In this document: positions 1-64,000 of the stretch, piece after piece
Layout of the letters: each line of letters starts with the position of its first letter
Position numbering within the stretch: position 1 is the first letter of the stretch
Assembly (NCBI GenBank): GCA_964019415.1
Contig: OZ025868.1
Location: 12,999,623-13,063,622, forward strand
From: Ianthella basta
Lineage: Eukaryota > Porifera > Demospongiae > Verongiida > Ianthellidae
Length of the DNA stretch: 64,000 nt
Reading direction: 5' to 3'
Notes under the pieces: model-generated
Told to the model about the DNA's origin: nothing
The model's database searches: none
The model's input: the letters and a program-made list of their open reading frames with translations, nothing else
Translations under genes and position numbers: made by a program

Positions 1-38
1 CGCATGTATGACGGAGCACTTTACAGCTCCAGAGAAGA

Positions 39-1085
39 ATGAGGAAATCGTCGATTCTGGTGTTGGTAGTTTTGTTAGTAGTTGTTATCTTTAGTGTCCA
101 TTTGTCCTTATACAAACCGACAAGGTCCTACCTCACCTCCATTCCCACTCGCCACAATTCTGATGGCAGATCGCGCAGTAAACCTGTAAAGTTAGGTAAG
201 CCGATCAGCATGACCGTGTGACAATTGTAACATATTGTAGCGTAGTAGGACAATTTGTAATGGCGTCTGAGGAAAAGGAAATAGTATGAATTGTTTAGGC
301 TGTTCTTGTACGTAGCTTGTCGTTGACTGCGGGGTTTGTCAAATAGCTCGTCCATACTAGCCGTGCTTCAGTTTAGTTGTCCTTATACGTAGGTAATTTA
401 TCTTTAATTTCCTCTTATTATTAGTCTGTTTTGTGTTGACTGTAAGAGGACTACCGTTATGTCTGCCAGGGTGTGTTGCATTTTTAGTGTACGTAAATGT
501 GTTACAGAGCTAAACACAGACCCTTGAGAGTTAGAACCTTCCTTTGGTAGTATATAAGTGGGATGTATTGTGTTCATCGAGTTCTTGTTGTTTGGCATTT
601 GATGTTTGTGCTTTTGATGAGTAGGCTTTTCTGATGTAACTGTCTCCTTCATCATTCCCTCTCCTTTGTCTACCCCTTTCTCTTACCACTTAATTTTCTG
701 CCTGTGTGTTTATTGCGTCTTGTGCCCCTGTGTACACATTTGTGTGTATGTGTGTGTACATATTGCTTTGTTGTTGTTGTTGTGTGTGTGTGTGCGCGCG
801 TGTGTGTGCATGTGTGTGTGTGTGTGGTGTGTGTGTGTGTGTGTGTGTGTGTGTACATGTGCACATATTCAGCAGCTCGCCCCAAGAAATTGGTGCTACA
901 TCCAACTGTATCTACTGACAAAGTGAAGGTGACTGTTCCAATTAACTAGTTTGTACTTTTATTATAATCATGGGCCTTTGTATGTACTGGCCCACAGTTG
1001 GCTGTTGTCAACAGTTTTCACTGTATTATTGAACATTGCAAACACACAGTGTCATGGATGCATGCACACACACTAACACATGCAT

Positions 1086-1144
<59 letters not shown>

Positions 1145-4100
1145 CACACACACACACAGCAATAAGTATTCTCCAACTGCAATGCTTATCCACATTCGCA
1201 GCATACGTAGCTACAAACTCCATGTGTTGTATTGTGTATACACATGCAGTTACAACACAAGACCATTGCAGAGTTCTGTGCCCGACATCCTGAACTCTCC
1301 AGAGATCGGCTAAGTGGCCAAGTCTACTACCATCTCCTCTTTGAGAACAAATACAACCTACTCTACTGCTACGTACCCAAAGGTGAGCTCGACACACTGA
1401 GCCACTCTGAAAATGCATGTTTGTATCAATTAGAATGTGAAGTCCAACTATGAATGTATTATATACTATATGGAAGTCAGAGATTATTGTGTGTTCATTC
1501 ATACGTATGTATGCCTGTACAGTGTGATGCAATTGTTTTAGTGTATCCATTTTGTTTCCATATTCCATCCCATTATGTTAATGCCAATGCTCCTATAGTG
1601 CAGCCTTCATGGCATGTGTGTTAATGCCCACGTGTGCAATATTGTGGCATTAATAGCATCCTAGGTCTTTCAATCATGTACGGATCTACTGTAATCTGTA
1701 TCATTTACAATCCATTGCTTTTACCCCTCAACTCCCTTCCTGTCCACTCTCACCATCGTCCTCTCCTCCCCCTCACTCTCCTCCACAGCTGGCTGTACTA
1801 GCCTGAAGCCAGTCATAGAAACCCTACGAGGTGCTCTCGAGTCCAACGCAACTGGTCGTAAACAAATCCATGGTAAAGTCAGCAAAGGTGTCTCCATGCT
1901 GAATGCATCAGAGACTGAGAGGGAGGAGGTCCTGAGGACACACTTCAAATTCATGATTCTGAGGGACCCTACTGAGAGGATGCTGTCTGCATACAAGGAC
2001 AAGGTTGCTGGCACACTCTTAGTGCCTTTTATATGCATGGTTATGTGTTACATATGTTATGTATAATACCACACTTGAAAGGAATGTATTAAGGGATATT
2101 TCCCGATGCTGAGGGAAATATTGCCGATACACAAAAGTGTGATACATGCATACAAGATGTGCAACAATTCCTTGGAAACCATGTTCGATTAGAAGTTTCT
2201 GGCTACTAGATAAAACAGTGATACACTACTTGAACAGTGATACAATACTTTATAATGTACTTGTATGTCTATGAATCAGAATAGGTGGAGACTATGTGCA
2301 TAGCTGTCTGTGCAAATAATATATATGTATACGTTTTCTTGGTTACCATGCATGTCGTTCTCTTGTTCATACAGTTGGAGGTTCCAATGAGTGCAGACAA
2401 ACAAATAATGGACTCCTTGAGGAAGACTATGTTCAATCGTTACAAGAAAGTCTTTCACAACTCTTTGGATGTAGTCGCAGTGAAGCAAGGCAACAAGGAT
2501 GTCCAAACAATGCCCTTTAGTGACTACCTCAACCTCCTCAACCATTCAGTTGTAGAGTAAGTGGAAATGTGCATGTTACATACATGTGTCATGCATGACA
2601 CTTTTAGACTTGCTGTGATGCGCACCAAACACTCAATATTCATGGTCACAACTTCGGTATAATTTTCTCTCTGCTCCTTTCATCTTCTTCCCTTGTGTTT
2701 ATTGATTGTACTGTTCTTTGTTGGTCGTGCTCATGTTCCTGCTTTCAATCTACATATTCTTCTCCATCTTCACCATCTCTACTCCATCTCTTTTTTACCT
2801 GCCTCCCTTTCTCTTCTCCCTACACTTTCCCATTGTTCAGGAGACTAGACCACCATTTCATGCCTATGGCCCACCTGTGCAACCCTTGTGCGGTAGACTA
2901 CAGCTATTTCGGAAAATTCTCAACCCTCACAGACGACGTGCATCGTGTTCTCGCCAAAGTTGGTGCCCCTCAGTGGCTGTATGAAGGCAAGGTTGAGCAC
3001 TCTTTCAGCGTGAGAGACTTTATGGACCTGTACTTTGGAGAGATGTCTACAGGGCAGCGGGAGGAAACTAAAGAGAGCCTGACAAAGGAGACAGGGTACT
3101 CATTTGAGGCGGCTCCAGACAAGGAGTAAGTTTGGCTACAGCTTAGCATTTTGAACTGAAGAGGGGGCTTCTCAGCTGGCTCAGTCATGCCGGGCATGCT
3201 TTCTCTTGATACCAGCTTCAGACAACAATGAATAATTGCCAACATTTCGGTCAGGTAGCACTGGTCTTTTTCAGGGCAGACTTACAAGCCTAGTATTTTG
3301 ATGTTACTGCTCGTATCTATGTACATATTAGTATTATAGGGTATCTTCACAATGTGTTAGACTCTCTAGTTTGGAGTATTAGCTGAAGTTGCTAACGGGC
3401 TACTGTTGCTTCTGTACACCCCGTGTCTGCTTTCTGGATCTATTCATGTTTGCAAATCTTCAATCTTATACGTAATTCTTGGTTGTTTTGAACATTTGCC
3501 TATTATTGCACCTTCTTCTAGCCCATTCTGATCCCTATTATGTAGGCAAAGTTTTTATCTTTTGTGTGTGGTTTTCCCTTCGTGGCACTTCTCTGTTGTG
3601 GACCTATTCATGTGTCCTTACTGGAGAGGTTGATTAGCACATGTTTCTATGCAACTGTGATTGTAGGCTGTCTTCACTTTGGAGGTGTCACAATAATTGG
3701 TGTAGAAGGAGCTGTAATTTAGTTATTCAACTATACAACGCATGCCGCTAATAGCCATACGTATACCGTATGTTACTTACATATGATGAGTTTCGTGGAC
3801 AATGTCCTAGTTATACGTTTTAAGCATGAGCTGAGTGTAACGAAGTGCAGGTCAAAAGTCAAGTCTGCTATCTGAGGTGTGTAGGCTTTGCTTGAGCGTA
3901 CGTATCTTTGTCAAAATGCCAAATATTATGTCATGTTATAGCTCCAATAGTTGTCCGGTTCTGGTTGACTGTGCAGGATGCTTAATTGATAAAGTGAACT
4001 GTCATCACTCTGATTTGTTTGTAATGGTAGTGGAAATAAAGTGTCCATGATGTACATATGTATGTATATCATGTGACAGTCACATGATTTGTGCTCTGAG

Positions 4101-4532
4101 AGTGTCATGTGATGGTCACATGACTTGTACTGAATGAGCGTGTTCATGATGTACATACATATATATCATGTGACAGTCACATGACTTGTGCTCTGAGTGT
4201 GTCATGTGACAGTCACATGACTTGTACTGAATGAGTGTGTCATGTGACAGTCACATGACTTGTACTGATGAGAGTGTCATGCTAAAATTTCATATACATT
4301 GTGCTGTATGTTTGTTGTGCGAAGTTGCACATGTACATGCGTAATCCCTTGTATTGTACTGTATAGTCTCATTCCCTGTGTTGCCCTGTGCAGTGTTGAC
4401 AGACAGCTTCTGAAGGATGCATTCAAGAAATACTCTGTAGACTTTGATTTGTACTATACTCTTTTCCCTGATGAAGAGAGGACTTATGAGAGATATGTTG
4501 GAGAGATGGACTTTAGTCATGTTAATAGGTAG
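39..4532 (+). CDS. Carbohydrate sulfotransferase, HNK-1/chondroitin sulfotransferase family (Sulfotransfer_2), complete 7-exon gene
   Basis: The exons are 39-195, 873-928, 1250-1382, 1789-2003, 2375-2556, 2841-3125 and 4394-4532. All introns are GT-AG and the phases (1,0,1,0,2,2) agree, giving 1167 nt and 388 residues ending in TAG. Residues about 5-26 are one hydrophobic segment after MRKSS, a type II signal anchor, so a Golgi-lumenal enzyme is expected. YVPKAGCTSLKP, built across the exon 3/4 junction, is the family's 5'-phosphosulfate loop. FMILRDPTERMLSAYKDK in exon 4 is the 3'-phosphate motif. NPCAVDYSYFGKFSTL in exon 6 is the conserved late block. Length and motif order match CHST8-14-type enzymes, which transfer sulfate from PAPS to GalNAc, GlcA or related sugars. 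The acceptor sugar cannot be read from sequence. The first ATG is used because the anchor follows directly; a 5'UTR exon may lie outside the window. Confidence 0.93.
770..854. repeat. (TG)n microsatellite abutting a 3' splice site
   Basis: An interrupted TG/TGCG tract ends 18 bp before the AG acceptor of sulfotransferase exon 2 (873). It takes the place of an ordinary polypyrimidine tract. Confidence 0.9.
1086..1158. repeat. (CA)n microsatellite
   Basis: Nearly pure CA dinucleotide tract in sulfotransferase intron 2, upstream of exon 3. Confidence 0.9.
3200..3280 (-). mobile_element. Solo terminus of a Penelope-like element (remnant)
   Basis: In sulfotransferase intron 6. Read on the - strand, 3277-3238 gives a CCTGAAAAAGACC...GACCGAAATGTTGGC arrangement. 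The same arrangement, with the same flank (ATACCAGCTTCA), occurs in the 90-bp insertion at 44720-44809, and a related one sits at the ends of the element at 41.6-42.4 kb. No coding part is attached. Confidence 0.55.
3281..4047. other. Sulfotransferase intron 6, left part: nothing recognised
   Basis: Unique-looking AT-rich intron sequence. I see no ORF, exon or repeat boundary that I can support between the Penelope-like remnant and the palindromic minisatellite. Confidence 0.4.
4048..4282. repeat. Minisatellite of palindromic CATGTGAC units
   Basis: Five copies of the 19-bp inverted repeat TCATGTGACAGTCACATGA, one with a TGG centre, start at 4069, 4105, 4166, 4202 and 4240. They are spaced 36-61 bp apart and separated by related spacers (CTTGTACTGAATGAG, TTGTGCTCTGAG, CATGATGTACATA). 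Each palindrome holds two CATGTG/CACATG E-box cores. The array is in intron 6, 112 bp before the last sulfotransferase exon. Confidence 0.9.
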
Positions 4533-4624
4533 CATAACTAAAATGTACATCATCCTTCTCCTAATTTTGTTTATTGCACTTCCTATCCAATATAATATAA
4601 TGCTTCATATTACAGTAAATTTGT

Positions 4625-4673
4625 AAAGCGCCTGAGGGCGAGTGACATAAAGCACAGGCTAGCTTAGTGTACG
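4625..4673 (+). mobile_element. Half copy of a foldback element
   Basis: AAAGCGCCTGAGGGCGAG followed by a GGCTAGCTTAGTGTAC tail matches the right arm and loop of the foldback at 51284-51399. The left arm is missing. Confidence 0.55.
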
Positions 4674-4887
4674 TATATTTTATATATATATATATTTTTA
4701 GTATAATAACATTATTGAGAAATTACAATAATTATACAATAGGCACACATGCACACTGCCTGTAGAATATAATACATTGTCTGATAATGCTGCTGATAAT
4801 GACAGCTTATATTAATTATATAATTTATGAATGTTCAGGATTGAGGATACATCCCTCCATCACACAATGTGCGATTGACATAATTAT

Positions 4888-5040
4888 ATGTCTTGTATCT
4901 TTGTTGATTGATTATAATATTATACGGCATATCCAGCAGAATCTTTCATTTCTACTACTTATGCACACAGATATATAATTATACGCATGTGGACGTAGTG
5001 GAAGTGCAAAAGAGACTTGTGTATTGTTATTAAAAATGAC
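4888..5040. repeat. Duplicated intergenic segment, copy 1
   Basis: About 155 bp, from CTTGTATCTTTGTTGATTG to the GTGTATTGTTATTAAAAA end, repeated with a few substitutions and small indels at 5257-5415. Confidence 0.85.
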
Positions 5041-5256
5041 CAATTTCATGTACAGAAATACATGTAGCTGCCCTTGTTGAGTTCAGTGTAGACAGTGGAA
5101 AAGTGCAATGCACTTCAGGAAATCATGGCACCGAAGTGTGCAAAGGCTAGTACTCCTAGTGGAATCGAAATTACACTATGGGCAGGTAACATGCGCTGAT
5201 ATGATCCTCTATTTACAACAGACATCTAAAACTCTCTGTCAACCCTCCCTTTCTGT

Positions 5257-5415
5257 GTCTTGTATCTTTGTTGATTGATTATAATATTATCGGCATATCT
5301 AGCAGAATCTTTCATTTCTACTACTTAATTATGCACACAGATAATTATAATAATAATTATACACATGTAGACGCAGTGGAAGTGTGAAAGAGACTTGTGT
5401 ATTTTTATTAAAAAC
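5257..5415. repeat. Duplicated intergenic segment, copy 2
   Basis: Direct repeat of 4888-5040, about 370 bp downstream. Confidence 0.85.
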
Positions 5416-5702
5416 TGCAAATTCTATTTACTAAATATTTCAGTGGTTCAATCATCAGTACCTGCTCGTGCAAGCTAGCACTACATGGAGCTAGCTGATG
5501 GAGTTTGCAACTGTATTTAGTATGCATAATTATGCCTCATCAGATCTAGAGGGTCGCGGCAAGTGCATCATACAGAACAATATATAATTATTAACAATAA
5601 TTGGGTTAGGCACTTCTTCGTCCTATATAATTGTTATGATAATATAAGATTGTGTATCAAACTTGCTGCAAGCATGCTGAGAGTTGCATACACACGCATC
5701 AC

Positions 5703-5736
5703 GTACACACACATGCACGCGCACACACATGCACAT

Positions 5737-5812
<76 letters not shown>

Positions 5813-5880
5813 ACACACACACACATACACACACACACACACACACGCATGCATGCACATGGACACACATGCACACACAT
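5703..5880. repeat. (CA)n microsatellite
   Basis: Long CA tract with TACA and GCAC interruptions. The long His-rich and Cys-Val-rich ORFs over it are artefacts of the repeat. Confidence 0.92.
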
Positions 5881-6683
5881 TTTCACATTTTTATTATGTA
5901 TAACTAACATGCATATGATTGTGCTGTTTGTATCATTGCATACACCTTACATACAATTCATACAGCCAATGACGATACAAAAGTCATTATAATTATAACC
6001 AATGTTATCATGAATTCTTTCAATAATGCAGCAACTAATCATTATTTACTTTGGAATAGTAATAATACTGTGCACAAAGTTACACATTCATGCAGTTAGA
6101 TATATAAAAGGTGAGGTGTCTGTCATGCTGCTGTCACTGTACTTTACAGCCCTACAAGGATAAACATACATTGTTAGGAGTAATAATATGTTCACCTAGT
6201 GAAAACACAATGCTAAAGTACATGTACACTTGGAAAAACTTTGAACCACTTTTTCAAAATTGTAACATAAATGTATACCATACTGATGGGTTGCTAAGCA
6301 CACCCTCTTGTAGGTCGCAATTGAGTGCTCATGTGGTTTTAGGGAATGACACTGATGAATCCTCGGCTATGCAGAAATTTTCATTCTGCCTACTATACTA
6401 TAATTATAGCCAGTTGACACACTACTTTAAATTGTTTTTATGGTTTCAATTCCTTAGTGCATAAATAACAATGGTAATAATTATTGTGATTTTACAGCTG
6501 CCCCAATACAACATTGTTCGGTTTATGAGGATATATTTTCAGGTATTCAGTAGGGAACATTGTTTTCTCTTTGATGTAAATGGATACAATTGATCTACGT
6601 ATTAATGCTATGAACAAAAACAAGTTAGAATTAATAATCATGAATGCAAGTAAAATCACCGCTGATGATCATGAATGTCTTAC

Positions 6684-60249
<53,566 letters not shown>

Positions 60250-60559
60250 CTGTGGGAAAGTACAGTGCATGTCTAAGCATAATGGCTCCCTTTGAAACGC
60301 TTGTTGCATATGGTAAGTCATGCGGCTGTGATTCAAATCCCAGCCTTTTTATATTTTCAATGCACATTACAATGGAGAGAGCTGCTTGACAATGGAGCTG
60401 AAAATTCAGTCAATGGTCGAGAGCTCTAGTGTTTTAAATTATTCACTAAATAGGAATGGCAGACAGCCTTGAAGGAAATCCAGAAATTGAAACGTGACTC
60501 TCTCAGAACACAGAGACGACTAGTTGTGTGATCTCAACATGGAGAATTCTTCCCCGACC

Positions 60560-60592
60560 ATTACCACACGCACACACATACACACAGCGCGT

Positions 60593-60634
<42 letters not shown>

Positions 60635-60650
60635 ACATGCACATGGACAC
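60560..60650. repeat. (CA)n microsatellite
   Basis: CA tract with GCGC and AAAC interruptions. Confidence 0.9.
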
Positions 60651-61090
60651 ACTTAGAACTTACTTAGAAGCTGCCCACAGTACATACGTACATATATGTA
60701 CTGTGATAGCAGGCCACACATAGGCAGCAGCCTTGGGAGTAGCAAGTCCAAGGGAAAGGAAGTTAACCACCATCAGCGATCTGGACTCCTCCTCACGAAA
60801 GCTGACGGTAGTTGTCCCTGGATGTGGTAGCTAACTAGCGCCGATAGCCCTCTGGCCATAATTTGGATACCTGCCAGCAGACGCCAAAAGCCGTCTGGCT
60901 ATGGTACGCACCCGCCGACAGGCACCGAAGAGCCGATTGACCATGGTATCGGTTAAAACGCTGCCAGGGAAATCCAGGGGGTGTGGTGAAAATGATGGAG
61001 AATGATGGCAAAGTCTGTGCTGCAGGCTTGATGGTTTTCGGGGTGTCTTCTTCTGCGAACACGTGGCTTAATGCTGCCATCTTGATGACG
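60651..61090. other. GC-richer segment, function unknown
   Basis: Contains a - strand ORF (126 codons, 60835-61215) read partly through the CA tract. I do not recognise its product. Repeated GCC-GCAG phrases (CTGCCAGCAGACGCC, CCGCCGACAGGCACC) suggest an internally duplicated short module. Confidence 0.35.
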
Positions 61091-61260
61091 TCCTGAGTTA
61101 CGGGCAACTGGTCTATTGCATAACACACACACACACACACACACACATGTACGCACACACACAAACACATGTAACAGAGCTGAGTGTGGCTCCTTGTCAC
61201 ATGCTGTTTTGACATTTTGATTCCATGTTATGCAATAGACCAGTTGCCAGTAACTCAGGA
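61091..61260. mobile_element. Foldback MITE with CA tract in the loop (170 bp)
   Basis: TCCTGAGTTAC-GGCAACTGG-CTATTGCATAA is mirrored by TTATGCAATAG-CCAGTTGCC-GTAACTCAGGA. The 24-bp CA tract sits inside the loop. Confidence 0.82.
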
Positions 61261-61859
61261 ATGTTGTGGTTAAAGGGTTAATTCCAAATGATGTCATCAC
61301 TGGTGGCAGTTAAATACATTGAAAAGGTAGGGGAAAAGGTGTTGCACTGGCAGCCTCGAGTGCTTCGTGTCGAATGTTCCATTTAGATGTCTCGGCTGAA
61401 TGGTTTGCATGAATATGCATCTGGTGGTCATTGATTGAATTTGCTAAGGCATATGGTTGCCGGGATCGCCACTTGGATTCGCCGACATGAGCGACCAGAA
61501 TGTGGTGAACGAAGACTTCTTGGCATGATTTCGGTGAAAGCACCACAGCAGGCACCAAAATGGAGACGTCTGGAGTGGGACTAACCGGTGAGTAACGGCT
61601 AATATGGCTATGACTCGCCTTGCGTTATCATTGCTACCTGTGGCAAACCTTGATACTTTGTAGGTGGTTGTTCAAGTAGAGGCTATTCTGTGTGTAGGAG
61701 TGTCGAACAAGTATTTCGAGTTAAAAACTCATGGGGCTGCCAAATTTCTTCCCATGCGCCCTAAATTCAATGGCATGCCCTTAGGCAAGCTTACATTTGC
61801 TTGCTGCAGCGTGCACTCCAACGGCAGCGGTGCAGGTTCTGACCAGCTGTAACTTGCTC

Positions 61860-62720
61860 TGGTGGACTTTTTGCACCTTATAGTCCTACACCCTTGAATG
61901 CAGGGACCATGGGTAATGCTCCACTGTGTAACAGCCTTACTTGTTTCTGTCCTTTTTATGCAATCCCTACATCCTTACAATTATTGCAGAAAATATTGAT
62001 TATTTCTAGTTTCTGTACTTTTTATAGTGGGCAGCTAAGCTGAGGCAACACACTAAGTCTCAACCGTAGGGCATTGGTACAGGCCTTGTACCTTTTTTCT
62101 GTAATCCTGGAGCTCAAGGTGTGGGCTAGCACCTAGGTTCCATGCTAAAAGTCCAGCAAGAAACGGCGACCGGAAGCAACCATGGCACGGAAATGCACGA
62201 CCGCGAAAGTCCTTCAAACGTCACACAAGCTAAGCTGCAGCTGCTAACACAATGGCAGTCACTCCGGTTTCATCCGGTTTAATTATGTAATTTTAAAATG
62301 GCGTCCGTCCTGCTTGGCCAAGCAACACGGCAAGAGTCGTGGCAAGCGCTGTCTTCCGCTCTAACTCGTGCCGCCTTCTAACTTAACAAGGAATGCAGCC
62401 AGCCAAAAATGGTGCAATATGGTGTGGAAATATTTTCATGGTCCCTCCGGTTTGTACACTACGGCTGAAGAAGAAGAAGAAGAAGAGGAAGAAGATGAAA
62501 CGTGGGAGATGTCAAGGGTGCTATCTACGTGTAAGCGCACCTTTGCTGTGAAGTAAGGTTAGTTACGTGCACTGTTCACAGTCCCCGTTTCATCATGGCA
62601 ATCTTCGTTTGCCGGTTTTCGGTCCTCTTCAGGAGTAGCGCGACTTTTCGTTTGTATTACAGCATACAAACAACCACTGCCATCCCTACATAGACAGCAC
62701 TACCGTACTGTCTGATATCC
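61860..62720 (+). mobile_element. Repeat family R1, copy 3
   Basis: Same orientation as copy 1, with the GAA tract at 62465-62500 and end CCCTACATAGACAGCACTAC. Only half of the 5' foldback is present. Confidence 0.8.
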
Positions 62721-63124
62721 ACCACCATGCACCACCATCACAGTGCAAGTTGCAATCTGCACATGCAGTATATGTGCCAATGCTTCTATGAACAAGGCCA
62801 CCAGTGCAAGTTGCCGAGGGTAACCACCCCGAGTGCAAGTAGAGAGTTTGTGCTAGTTCATGTCCATGTTCCTGTAATCTTATTTCAACTGGGAAATCCT
62901 TTAGCCCTAAGACTACTTTTCAAGGTACCCAGGAGCACAAAGTACAGGAAGACAACAATGGGATGGGGTGAGAGTAAGATAGATGATTGGGTACATTTAG
63001 CTAGTGAGATTAATCTTGTTAACAGCAAGCAGATATGAAATGAAATAAGAATGAAATAAGTGAGGTTAAGAATAATTTTGATGTGTAATACAGAAAATGA
63101 CATCGTGCCATAGACATAAACATG

Positions 63125-63538
63125 TCAAGGTTCATAGTTTGCCGTAGGTTGCGTTAGGCAGCAAGTTCCATAGCTGAACTCCACGGAAAGCAAAGGACTT
63201 TTACCAAACTCGGTAGACACTCTAGGTGGGTAGAGGCTATTGGAAGAGGCAGATCTTGTGCCATGATGGTGAACTGACACTGCAGGCTTGAAAAGGGTAG
63301 ACAGGCTGAGTGGGCTGGGCCCTGAGGTACAACGGAAGGTGACTATTGCTTCACTCAACCTCCTTCTGGATGCAGTAGTTGGCCAGCCTAGTTGCTTGCA
63401 CATCCATGTGGCTGAGACTGCTCCACGCTGTTGGAGGATTAGGCGTGCAGCATAGTTCTGGTGGCGTTCAAGTTGATGAAAGAAAAACACCACCAGTGGA
63501 AATTGCTGAAGGTGAGGGGGACTGGGCACCAGCATCAA
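63125..63538 (-). pseudogene. 3' end of a LINE reverse transcriptase ORF
   Basis: QLERHQNYAARLILQQRG, KQLGWPTTASRRRLSEAI and STLFKPAVSVHHHGTRSASS, followed by YPPRVSTEFGKSPLL, follow the layout of the post-RT C-terminal region of CR1/jockey-like LINEs (L-QN-AARLI, W-RR, H-TRSAS-PR). The upstream part at 63540-63665 continues in another frame. Truncated and frameshifted. Confidence 0.65.
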
Positions 63539-64000
63539 TTGGCATGCAGTGGGGAACCACTATGAATGCAAGTACAGTGTAGGTGCTAGTCAAAAGGCAC
63601 AAGTTGGAGCGGGATGCTGCAACAGCTTTGCAACCTGCACTGCACAACCATGTTCTCCATAACATGAAGCCTTACAAAAATGTCACTTTGAAAACAATAT
63701 AGCGCAGGCAGCCCATAAAAATCCTGTAGAGTAGTAAGTATCGTTCGCCACTTTTCGTCAGCAAGACCCCATGAGTCTCGATCTCAGCGACCATAGACCG
63801 TATCAATCTTAATCAACGACTGTCAGGTGCATATTCGTGCATACCATTCAGCCGAGACATCAAAATCGGAACATTTGGCATGAAGCGCCTGAGGCTGCCG
63901 GTACAACACCTTTTTGCCTTCTTTTCAATGTATTAAACTGCCACTAGTGATGATGTCATATGCAATTATGACGTACTGCATTCCTAAACGCTTATACGCA

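Larger units (their letters stand above)
4533..6683. other. Tail-to-tail intergenic region between the sulfotransferase and ankyrin genes
   Basis: Holds the 3'UTR of the sulfotransferase, a half foldback element (4625-4673), a duplicated 155-bp segment and a long CA tract. The terminal - strand exon and poly(A) site of the ankyrin gene should also lie here, because the exon at 6684 ends in a good donor (GTAAGA). I could not identify that exon. The + strand ORF at 6111-6464 has no family features and looks fortuitous. Confidence 0.5.
61284..63965. mobile_element. Composite element bounded by about 220-bp inverted repeats
   Basis: GATGTCATCACT-GTGGCAGTT... GATGTCTCGGCTGAATGGT at the left is inverted at 63750-63965. 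Within it lie an R2 5' hairpin (61708), R1 copy 3, a LINE tail and an R2-like 3' end (63689-63715), so several elements are nested. No transposase is seen. Confidence 0.7.

Noticed and set aside
666-949. Long Cys-Val-rich ORFs over the TG tract
   Set aside because: Translation of a dinucleotide repeat in several frames; only the last 19 codons of one frame are the real exon 2 of the sulfotransferase.
4048-4282. CRISPR-like array
   Set aside because: Repeat-spacer look, but the spacers are related to each other, the repeats are short palindromes, and this is an animal intron.
5563-5992. His-Thr-rich ORFs
   Set aside because: Simple-sequence translation of (CA)n. The same applies to ORFs at 1026-1568, 35127-35602 and 37751-38245.
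6111-6464. 117-codon + strand ORF as a separate gene or as the ankyrin terminal exon
   Set aside because: Wrong strand for the ankyrin gene, no family motif, and composition typical of intergenic AT-rich DNA.
6480-6560. Terminal ankyrin exon read after the CAG at about 6497-6499 on the - strand (two codons then stop)
   Set aside because: It would be in phase, but the acceptor lacks a pyrimidine tract and such a short ORF proves nothing.
60835-61300. Minus-strand ORFs as upstream ankyrin-gene exons
   Set aside because: No ankyrin signature, and they read through a CA tract and the arms of a foldback MITE.

Overview
The window is nuclear DNA of an intron-rich metazoan, most likely an early-branching marine invertebrate; a sponge is my best guess, but I cannot prove it from sequence alone. 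It is AT-rich, has GT-AG introns, long CA/TG microsatellites and a dense layer of mobile-element debris: Penelope-like elements, Helitron-like, piggyBac-like and CACTA-like non-autonomous elements, LINE tails and foldback hairpins.

Two host genes can be supported. At the left edge (39-4532, + strand) a complete seven-exon gene encodes a 388-residue type II membrane carbohydrate sulfotransferase of the HNK-1/chondroitin sulfotransferase family (Sulfotransfer_2). Both PAPS-binding motifs are present and every splice phase agrees. Tail-to-tail with it, on the - strand from about 60.25 kb down to 6.68 kb, lies a very large ankyrin-repeat gene, or a run of such genes. I could delimit 31 intact exons. 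All are symmetric phase 0-0, so all join in one frame: 1716 codons and about 50 ankyrin repeats. Neither the 5' end nor the terminal 3' exon is identified.

The ankyrin exons fall into a few types: D (about 204 bp, two repeats, core DTDDEGDTALH), S (99 bp, one repeat), C (102 bp, one repeat, usually with a Cys near its end) and a unique last exon. The order S-C-D recurs as a cassette, at 55.7-54.0, 38.1-36.7 and 35.7-33.4 kb, and expanded at 14.6-12.4 kb. Runs of D exons lie between cassettes. Intron homology shows growth by segmental duplication: a five-exon block at 20.7-32.9 kb matches 40.4-51.2 kb, and 18.96-21.31 kb matches 57.14-59.43 kb. Four decayed pseudo-exons show loss alongside the gain.

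The introns hold nearly all the mobile DNA. Penelope-like elements lie at 24.4-25.9, 26.0-27.36 and 41.6-42.36 kb, a remnant at 17.85 kb, and a 90-bp solo terminus at 44.72 kb with duplicated target and an empty-site copy next to it. Two Helitron-like elements (31.2 and 56.2 kb), two piggyBac-like elements (27.8 and 49.3 kb), a CACTA-like MITE (59.8 kb), a 583-bp MITE (18.3 kb), an about 860-bp repeat with GC hairpins at both ends (33.8, 45.5 kb and others), and a nested composite inside an inverted repeat (61.3-63.96 kb) make up the rest. I saw no tRNA, rRNA or CRISPR.
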